Positions 58,796 to 64,000 of a stretch of DNA of 64,000 bases are shown in pieces. Location of the stretch: assembly GCF_002091475.1 (NCBI RefSeq), contig NZ_BCTR01000007.1, forward strand, positions 1 to 64,000, in the 5' to 3' direction. Within the stretch, counting starts at the first letter, position 1, and each line of letters starts with the position of its first letter. The stretch comes from Sphingomonas azotifigens NBRC 15497 (GTDB lineage Bacteria > Pseudomonadota > Alphaproteobacteria > Sphingomonadales > Sphingomonadaceae). The notes beneath the pieces were generated by a model. It did not search any database and was not told the DNA's origin. It saw nothing but the letters and a program-made list of their open reading frames with translations. A program made the position numbers and the translations under genes.

Positions 58796-60022
58796 ATGCC
58801 CGCCTTCGCCTATCGCGCGGCCGACCGCACCGGTGCCGCCAGGCGCGGCGTGATCGAGGCCTCCAGCCCGGCCGCCGCCCGCGCGCTGCTCCGCGAGCAG
58901 GCGCTGCTGCCGCTCTCGGTCGAACCCGCGGCCGAGCGCGGCCGCTCGATCGGATCGATCACCCTCCCGCGTTTCGGCCGCAGCGGAGTGAGCGCCCGCG
59001 CGCTCGCCACCGTCACTCGGCAGATTTCCACACTGGTCGGCTCGGATATCGCGATCGAGGAGGCGCTACGCCTTGTCGCCAGCCAGTCCGAGCAGCCGGC
59101 GGTGAGTTCGCTGCTGCTCGACGTGCGCGGCGCGATCCTCGACGGGCGCAGCTTCGCCGCCGCGCTGGCGCAGCACCCCAAGGCGTTCCCCGAATTCTAC
59201 CGTGCCTCGGTGGCGGCGGGCGAAGCCTCGGGCCGGCTGACCGACGTGCTCAACCACCTCGCCGAGTTCGTCGAAAATCGGCAGGCCAACGGCCAGAAGC
59301 TGCAGCTCGCGCTGCTCTATCCGGCGCTGCTCGCGCTCGTGTCGTTCGGCATGATGGTGTTGCTGATGGTCTATGTCGTGCCGGACATCGTCAAGGTGTT
59401 CGTCTCGCGCGGTGCTGACCTGCCGTTGCTCACCCGCGCGCTCATCGCGATCAGTGCCTTCTTGCAGGGCTTTGGGCTATATCTGCTGATCGCGATCGGG
59501 CTCGGCATCGCCGGGTTCGGGCGCTGGTTGCGGGTGCCGGCCAACCGGTTGCGCGTCCACCGCTTCTTCGCCGAGCGTCGCCCGTTCCGACGGTTCAGCC
59601 GCCAGATGAACGCCGCACGCTTCGCGGGCAGCCTCGCCACGCTGGTGGGGAGCGCCGTGCCGCTCGTCGAGGCGCTGCATGCAGCCGCCGCAGTGACGCC
59701 CAACCATTTCGTCCGCGAGAAGGCGTTGGGCGTGGCGATGCGGGTGCGAGAAGGGATCAGCTTGCGCGCAGCGATGCAGGAGGCGGATGTTTTCCCCTCG
59801 ATGCTGGTCGCGATCGTCGCCTCGGGCGAGAGCTCGGGCAAGCTCGCCCCCGCGCTGGGTCGCGCCTCGGGCGAACTGGAGCGCGAACTGGATGCGCTGG
59901 TCTCGACACTGGTCGCGCTGGTCGAGCCCCTGGTGCTGCTGGTGATGGGCGGTCTGGTCCTGCTGATGGTGCTCGCGATCCTGCTACCGATCATCAACCT
60001 GAACAACCTGGTGGGGGTGTAA
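58796..60022 (+). CDS. gspF: Type II secretion platform protein GspF
   Basis: GspF is the polytopic inner-membrane platform core. The 408-aa protein has two T2SSF repeats (about 70-195 and 275-395). Both show the conserved pattern ARALATVTRQISTLVGSDIAIEEALRLV and AARFAGSLATLVGSAVPLVEALHAAA. It has three membrane helices (about 168-192, 220-245, 376-402) and ends LPIINLNNLVGV, typical for GspF. The start is ATG 58796 after GGGGAGGATCTG. Confidence 0.96.
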   Translation: MPAFAYRAADRTGAARRGVIEASSPAAARALLREQALLPLSVEPAAERGRSIGSITLPRFGRSGVSARALATVTRQISTLVGSDIAIEEALRLVASQSEQPAVSSLLLDVRGAILDGRSFAAALAQHPKAFPEFYRASVAAGEASGRLTDVLNHLAEFVENRQANGQKLQLALLYPALLALVSFGMMVLLMVYVVPDIVKVFVSRGADLPLLTRALIAISAFLQGFGLYLLIAIGLGIAGFGRWLRVPANRLRVHRFFAERRPFRRFSRQMNAARFAGSLATLVGSAVPLVEALHAAAAVTPNHFVREKALGVAMRVREGISLRAAMQEADVFPSMLVAIVASGESSGKLAPALGRASGELERELDALVSTLVALVEPLVLLVMGGLVLLMVLAILLPIINLNNLVGV

Positions 60023-60029
60023 GCCAAAG

Positions 60030-60067
60030 GCCCTCTCCCGCCTGCGGGAGAGGGTTGGGTGAGGGTG
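60030..60067 (+). repeat. Left copy of a 38-bp inverted repeat bounding the DUF559 gene
   Basis: The 38 bases here are the exact reverse complement of 60443-60480. Inside is its own palindrome CCTCTCCCGC-CT-GCGGGAGAGG. It begins 7 bp after the gspF stop. Confidence 0.92.
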
Positions 60068-60087
60068 CTAGGGGGAAGCGACGCGAG

Positions 60088-60486
60088 ATGCCTGCAATTC
60101 GTCCGACGAACCCGCATGCGAGGACACTCCGCCGTGAAGCCACCGATGCGGAACGCGCGCTATGGGCGCGGGTGCGGAACCGGCAGGTGGACGGGCACAA
60201 GATCCGCTTCCAGGCGACGCTGGGCCCGTATGTGGTCGACTTCCTCTGCGCGGCGAAGGGGCTGGTGATCGAGCTCGACGGCAGCCAGCATGGTGAGGAG
60301 GCGGATCGTAGCCGGACGGCGTGGCTGGAAGGGCAGGGGTATCGGGTGATGCGGTTCTCGAACGTCGATGTGCTCCAGAATCTCGAGGGCGTGCTGGAGG
60401 CGATCCGGCTGCAACTGGCGTCACTGCCCGACGTGCACGACTCACCCTCACCCAACCCTCTCCCGCAGGCGGGAGAGGGCTTTTAA
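60088..60486 (+). CDS. DUF559 endonuclease-fold protein in an inverted-repeat cassette
   Basis: The 132-aa protein starts at ATG 60088 with AGGGGGAAG upstream. It matches DUF559, a Vsr/restriction-endonuclease-like fold: TLRREATDAERALWARVRNRQVDGHKIRFQ, then YVVDFLCAAKGLVIELDGSQH with the putative catalytic Asp/Glu-Asp, and LEGQGYRVMRFSNVDVLQNLEGVLEAI. The last 13 residues before the end (SPSPNPLPQAGEG) are encoded by the right-hand repeat. The gene sits alone between gspF and gspN. It may be a passenger, or a helper in the spread of the repeats; its biochemical role is not established. Confidence 0.88.
   Translation: MPAIRPTNPHARTLRREATDAERALWARVRNRQVDGHKIRFQATLGPYVVDFLCAAKGLVIELDGSQHGEEADRSRTAWLEGQGYRVMRFSNVDVLQNLEGVLEAIRLQLASLPDVHDSPSPNPLPQAGEGF
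60443..60480 (-). repeat. Right copy of the 38-bp inverted repeat bounding the DUF559 gene
   Basis: This is the exact reverse complement of 60030-60067. It overlaps the 3' coding end of the DUF559 gene, whose stop codon lies 4 bp further. TTTT after the hairpin may also make it a terminator. Confidence 0.92.
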
Positions 60487-60502
60487 GAAGAGGGCTTTTA
60501 GC

Positions 60503-61219
60503 TCACATCTTCCCCTGAATTCTCGCGCCGCCGGGCAGGCCGACGAACGGCAGTGCCGCCGCGCCGTCCTTGCTCATGCCGAGGTCCAGCGTCCCGTCCT
60601 CGCCCAATACCGCGTCCAGCAACACCTGCCGCCGCTGCGTCGCCGGGGTCAGCCGGATCGTCGTGCGCGGGCCGACATGCTCTGCCGTCAGCAGCAGCGC
60701 CGGTACCGCCGTCGGGCCGCCGCCCGCCTTGGGGCGGCAACTACCGGGATCGGTCGTCACCTTGCCGTCCATCATCTGGCTGCCCCCGCGCACCGCGATC
60801 CGCGCCATCTCCACCTGCATCACCAGCTGGCAGGTGAAGGGCAGGTCGGGCTGGATCGCCTGGAGCAAACTGGCATCCGCCGCGCCGCTGACATGGTCGA
60901 GCACCGTCCGCCCGCCGAGGTGCACCAGCGCGCGGCCGCCCAGATCGGTATCCGGACCGGTCGCCTTCCAGTCCGCCGCCAGCCCCAGGCTGGTCAGCGA
61001 ACGCAGCGGCGCCAGCTGCCATTCGAGCTTGCTGCCCCCGGCGACGCCGACTTCGCCGTTCCAGATCGTCCCCGCCACGCCGCTGCGCCAGGGCACGTTG
61101 CGGACGAGCAGGCTCGCCGGTGCGGTGGCCAGCATCGCCAGTGCATAGGCCCCTATGCCCAGCCCGGCGAAGACGATAAGACGCCGCCGTGCCTCATTCG
61201 TTGAATCCGGAGTTTGCAA
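60503..61219 (-). CDS. gspN: Type II secretion protein GspN
   Basis: The protein of about 238 aa has one N-terminal membrane helix (RRRLIVFAGLGIGAYALAMLATAP). A periplasmic beta-rich body follows, with VPWRSGVAGTIWNGEVGVAGGSKLEWQLAPLRSL and GGRTVLDHVSGAADASLLQAIQPDLPF, matching the GspN family. No ATG fits well. The in-frame TTG at 61219 shares one base with the ATG of the divergent gene; an ATG at 61276 is an alternative. It is convergent with the DUF559 cassette. Confidence 0.82.
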   Translation of the reverse strand: MQTPDSTNEARRRLIVFAGLGIGAYALAMLATAPASLLVRNVPWRSGVAGTIWNGEVGVAGGSKLEWQLAPLRSLTSLGLAADWKATGPDTDLGGRALVHLGGRTVLDHVSGAADASLLQAIQPDLPFTCQLVMQVEMARIAVRGGSQMMDGKVTTDPGSCRPKAGGGPTAVPALLLTAEHVGPRTTIRLTPATQRRQVLLDAVLGEDGTLDLGMSKDGAAALPFVGLPGGARIQGKM

Positions 61220-62253
61220 TGGACCGTCGGTCCCTGCTGCGGCTGCTGCCCTCGGGCCTCGTCCTATCCGCGGCATCGCTTTCCTCCAACGCATGGGCGG
61301 GCGAGAAGAAGGACAAGCGCCCCATCGCCCTGTTGCTCCCGCTCAACGGACCGCGAGCGGACCTGGGCCGTAGCATGCAGCAAGCGGCCTTGCTCGCGGA
61401 AAACGCCGAATATGTACTGGCGTTCGATACCGGCGGCACCGCCGAGGGCGCGGCGCGCGCCGCCGGCGAGGCACTGCGCCGCCACCCCGCGCTGATCCTG
61501 GGCCCGCTCACCGCCACCGAAGTGCCGGCGGTCGGCAGCACGGTCGCCAATCGCGTGCCGGTGATTTCGTTCAGCAACGATACGGTGCTGCGCCAGCCGG
61601 GCGTTTGGATCTTCGGGATCACCGCTGCGCAGGTGACGAGCGCGGTACTGCGCTATGCGCGGACGCGGGGCGTGCGATCGGTGGTGATGATCGACGACGG
61701 CTCGCCCTGGTGCGCGGCGTCCAGCCTCGCGGCGGGGCGGATGGAGAGCGAGATCGGCCTGAGCCTGCGCGTGCTGCAGGTGAAGCCCGGCCAGCCGCTG
61801 CCGCAGGCGGGCGACGCACCGGACGCCGTTCTGCTGCCCGGCAGCGGCGAGGGCGTGCTCGCGGCGGCGCGGGCGCTGAAGGGCAGCGGGGTGCAACTGC
61901 TCGGCACGCTGCAGGGGCTCGACAACCGGCCGGAATCGCTGGAGGCACTCGACGGCGCCTGGCTCGCCTGTCCCGATCCGGCCGCCTTCGCCTCGTTCGC
62001 ACAGGCCTTTGCCGCGAAGAATGGCGGCGACCCGGGGACGATCACCGCGCTCGCCTATGACGCGGCGGGCGTCGCCAACAAGCTGCGCGAGGCCAATGCG
62101 CTCAACATGAACGGGCTGGTCGACGCCAAGGGGTTTCACGGCGTCACCGGGCCGGTGCGGTTCCGCACCGACGGGTCGGTCGCGCGCGACTTCGCGATCG
62201 TCGTCGCCTCGCGCGACGGCTATGCCAGCGTCGCGGTGAGTTCGGGGTCGTGA
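61219..62253 (+). CDS. Periplasmic-binding (LpoA / PBP-activator-like) protein in the T2SS operon
   Basis: The 344-aa protein has a twin-Arg-like/Sec signal (MDRRSLLRLLPSGLVLSAASLSSNAWA). A type I periplasmic-binding fold follows: RPIALLLPLNGPRADLGRSMQQAALLA, ALILGPLTATEVPAVGSTVANRVPVISFSND, YARTRGVRSVVMIDD and ITALAYDAAGVANKLREA. This resembles Leu/Ile/Val-binding and LpoA C-terminal domains. As it overlaps gspJ by 4 bp, a role in opening peptidoglycan for the secretion apparatus is a reasonable guess. ATG 61219 has GGAG 7 nt upstream. Confidence 0.78.
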   Translation: MDRRSLLRLLPSGLVLSAASLSSNAWAGEKKDKRPIALLLPLNGPRADLGRSMQQAALLAENAEYVLAFDTGGTAEGAARAAGEALRRHPALILGPLTATEVPAVGSTVANRVPVISFSNDTVLRQPGVWIFGITAAQVTSAVLRYARTRGVRSVVMIDDGSPWCAASSLAAGRMESEIGLSLRVLQVKPGQPLPQAGDAPDAVLLPGSGEGVLAAARALKGSGVQLLGTLQGLDNRPESLEALDGAWLACPDPAAFASFAQAFAAKNGGDPGTITALAYDAAGVANKLREANALNMNGLVDAKGFHGVTGPVRFRTDGSVARDFAIVVASRDGYASVAVSSGS

Positions 62254-62807
62254 TCGAGCGCCGCGAAGCCGGCGAGACCGGCTTCACGCTGATCGAGCTG
62301 ATGATCTCGCTGGGGCTGTTCGCGCTGATCGCGGTGGCGGGGCTGGCGCTGGTCGACGGGATCCTGCGCGTCAACGGGCGCACCGAGGCGCGGCTCGATC
62401 GGCTGGCGGCGCTCCAGCGGACGATGTTCGTGCTGACCAGCGACCTCGACCAGATTTCGAACGGCCCGATCGAGGGGCGGGCGGACCGCCTGTCCTTCGC
62501 GCGGACGGCGCCCGGCATCGGCGGGACGGCGATGCCGGTGCGCTATGCCGTCGCCGCCGGCGTGCTGGTTCGCGCGGCACCTGCGCCGCAATTGCTGCTG
62601 CCGGGCGTGCTCGCTGCCCGGTGGCGCTTCTGGGACGGCGGCTGGCGCGATCGCTGGCCGGTCGACGACAGCGCCGAGGCCAAGGCGCGCTGGCCGCGGG
62701 CGATCGCGCTCGACGTGCAGGCGGCGGGCCCCGGCGGCGCGCCGGTGACGCTGCGGCGCGTCGTGACGCTGCCGACCCGCGCACAACAGGAGCAGCAGCC
62801 GCAATGA
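62250..62807 (+). CDS. gspJ: Minor pseudopilin GspJ
   Basis: The 185-aa protein has a leader of 10 residues ending AGETG, then FTLIELMISLGLFALIAVAGLALVDGIL. The GspJ body has LDRLAALQRTMFVLTSDLDQISN and WRFWDGGWRDRWP. It belongs to the tip complex with GspI and GspK. The start is GTG 62250, overlapping the upstream gene by 4 bp. Confidence 0.92.
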   Translation: MIERREAGETGFTLIELMISLGLFALIAVAGLALVDGILRVNGRTEARLDRLAALQRTMFVLTSDLDQISNGPIEGRADRLSFARTAPGIGGTAMPVRYAVAAGVLVRAAPAPQLLLPGVLAARWRFWDGGWRDRWPVDDSAEAKARWPRAIALDVQAAGPGGAPVTLRRVVTLPTRAQQEQQPQ

Positions 62808-63688
62808 CACGCCAGCGCGAGCCCGGCGCGGCGGAGCAGGGCATGATCCTGGTCAACGTGCTGATGTTCGTCGCGATCGCCAGCGGGCTGGTACTGCTGA
62901 TGATCGATCGCGAGGAATTGGCGCTCGATCGCGGCCTCCGGATGCGCGAGGCGGCGCGGGCGCAGGCGATCGTGCGCGGCGGCGAGCTGTCGGCGGTGGT
63001 GGCGCTGCGGCGCGACGGCGAGGTCGCCGGCGACGTCGATCACGCCCGCGAGCCCTGGGCCAAGCTCGCGACCACCGCCGCGCCGATCGAGGGCGGCACC
63101 TTCGACCTCGCGATCGGCGATGCCGAGGGGCGCTTCAACATCAATTCGGTGCGCAACGGCGAAGCGGGCGCGGTGGTGCTGCTCCAGCAGATCGCCAACG
63201 ATATCGACATGCCGCCCGAGCAGGTGATCGCGGCGATCCAGTATGTCCGGCTGCAAGGGCCCGTGACAGATCTGCGCCCGTTGCGCCTGGCGGGGCTCGA
63301 ACCAAAGGTCGCCGATCGGCTGGAAAAGGTGGTGACCGCGCTGCCGGGCATCACTGCCATCAACCTCAATGCCGCCGAGCCCGAACTGCTGCGTATCCTG
63401 TTCCAGGATCCGCTGGTGGCAAGCCGGCTGGTGCAGGTCCGCGCGCGGCAGGGCTTCCTGACCCTCAAGGATCTCGACGACCAGCATGTCACGCTGCCCT
63501 GGGGATGCTCGTTCAAGTCGAGCAGCTTCTGGGTGCGTACGCGCGCCACCATCGGCGGCACCACGCAGCAGGAGGCGACTCTGATCCAGCGGCGCCGCAC
63601 GCGGGACGGCAAGCTGGAGACCGTGCCGGTCGAGCGCTGGCGCAACGCTGCCGTGCCGCCGGGGGTGCCGGCATTCGGCACGCTTTGA
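62804..63688 (+). CDS. gspK: Minor pseudopilin GspK
   Basis: GspK caps the pseudopilus. The 294-aa protein has leader MTRQREPGAAEQG, then MILVNVLMFVAIASGLVLLMIDREELAL. The GspK signature is IGDAEGRFNINSV (about 107-119), followed by the helix-hairpin-helix-like TALPGITAINLNAAEPELLRIL. Unlike most pseudopilins, GspK lacks Glu5, as here. ATG 62804 overlaps gspJ by 4 bp. Length is normal. Confidence 0.94.
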   Translation: MTRQREPGAAEQGMILVNVLMFVAIASGLVLLMIDREELALDRGLRMREAARAQAIVRGGELSAVVALRRDGEVAGDVDHAREPWAKLATTAAPIEGGTFDLAIGDAEGRFNINSVRNGEAGAVVLLQQIANDIDMPPEQVIAAIQYVRLQGPVTDLRPLRLAGLEPKVADRLEKVVTALPGITAINLNAAEPELLRILFQDPLVASRLVQVRARQGFLTLKDLDDQHVTLPWGCSFKSSSFWVRTRATIGGTTQQEATLIQRRRTRDGKLETVPVERWRNAAVPPGVPAFGTL

Positions 63689-63791
63689 CGTGGTCTTGCC
63701 AGCGGCACGCGGCCGTGCTCGCGCAATAGAGTGTTGAGGCGCGGCGGAAACTCTGGTGTGATCGGGTGCCAGGACAAGGCGGAGCGGCACG

Positions 63792-64000
63792 TTGGACTTT
63801 CTACCGTTTTTTGGCCGCCGCGACGTTCGCCGCTGGCGCGACCTGCATGTGGCGATGGCCCGTGCGGTGTTGCAGCAGGCTGCGGCCGATCTGGTCGAGG
63901 CGTTCGATGCCGACCTTTCCCAGGCCGATTGGCAGGACGGGCTGATCGAGCAGACCCGCTTCGTCGCCACCCGCATCGCCCCGGTCGTCCGCCAGGTGGC
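63792..64000 (+). CDS. Partial gene, N-terminus only, unknown
   Basis: From a TTG at 63792 with AAGGCGGAG upstream, an open frame runs off the window (about 69 codons). The visible part is LDFLPFFGRRDVRRWRDLHVAMARAVLQQ and then an acidic helical stretch. It is cut by the window edge, so no family can be assigned. Confidence 0.5.
   Translation, partial: MDFLPFFGRRDVRRWRDLHVAMARAVLQQAAADLVEAFDADLSQADWQDGLIEQTRFVATRIAPVVRQV

Noticed and set aside
60443-60490. Right repeat as only a terminator
   Set aside because: TTTT follows the hairpin, but the exact 38-bp copy in inverse orientation at 60030 shows that it is first of all a repeat element.
1-64000. CRISPR array, tRNA or rRNA genes, complete insertion sequences
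   Set aside because: No regularly spaced direct repeats, no cloverleaf or rRNA-like stretches and no transposase or integrase frames were recognised.

Overview
This 64-kb, GC-rich window looks like a chromosomal segment of a motile sphingomonad (alphaproteobacterium, Sphingomonas or a close relative). The evidence is the Caulobacter-type flagellar regulators (FliX, FlbD, FlaF and a FlaEY-like protein), a PEP-CTERM protein of the sphingomonad PEPATW type, and the gene-family content. All identifications come from reading the translated sequence; no database search was run.

Layout. 1-8.8 kb holds flagellar structural genes, mostly on the minus strand: fliK-flgD, then fliF-fliN-flbD-flhA. 9.3-12.2 kb is an accessory patch with an NTF2-like secreted protein, a family 4-type glycosyltransferase and a Tat-exported polysaccharide deacetylase. 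12.2-20.4 kb returns to flagella: fliG-fliH, a large FlaEY-like beta-propeller protein with flgB, a PEP-CTERM protein, flgI with a rod-binding protein and an FlgN-like chaperone, and divergent fliX. 20.6-22.3 kb has a GDSL esterase and a tandem-PilZ protein. 22.4-31.2 kb is one tightly packed motility/chemotaxis operon read on the minus strand: motA, STAS, cheY, cheA, cheW, cheR, cheB, cheY, cheD, an unknown, motB, fliL. 31.2-36.5 kb holds a large HAD-type protein, flaF and a chemoreceptor.

36.7-47.1 kb is mixed housekeeping and accessory content: an alginate-export-type porin, a FixL/FixJ-like two-component system with a stand-alone receiver-like protein, two overlapping amidohydrolase-family genes (the second lacks its metal ligands), a lipoprotein, a DJ-1/PfpI protein, and a SatD-type regulator with a membrane partner. 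47.2-49.6 kb is a Tat-exported PhoX phosphatase with four 11-bp-phased Pho-box-like half-sites upstream. 49.8-63.7 kb is a type II secretion locus (gspC, D, E, F, G, H, I, J, K, L, M, N) with a second small L/M/C-like trio, a periplasmic binding/LpoA-like protein and a DUF559 gene bounded by perfect inverted repeats. A partial gene runs off the right edge.

Threads of interest. (1) Nearly every flagellar or chemotaxis unit has a TCCTATAAT-like element 20-60 bp before its start, while the resident FlbD has lost the sigma54-contact threonine (GAFPGA) and the Walker B aspartate. This suggests a flagellar hierarchy wired differently from Caulobacter. (2) PhoX, Pho boxes and the T2SS are arranged like the phosphate-controlled Hxc system of Pseudomonas. 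(3) Repeat elements have invaded the T2SS locus three times; one lies inside the gspH leader and two bound a DUF559 gene.
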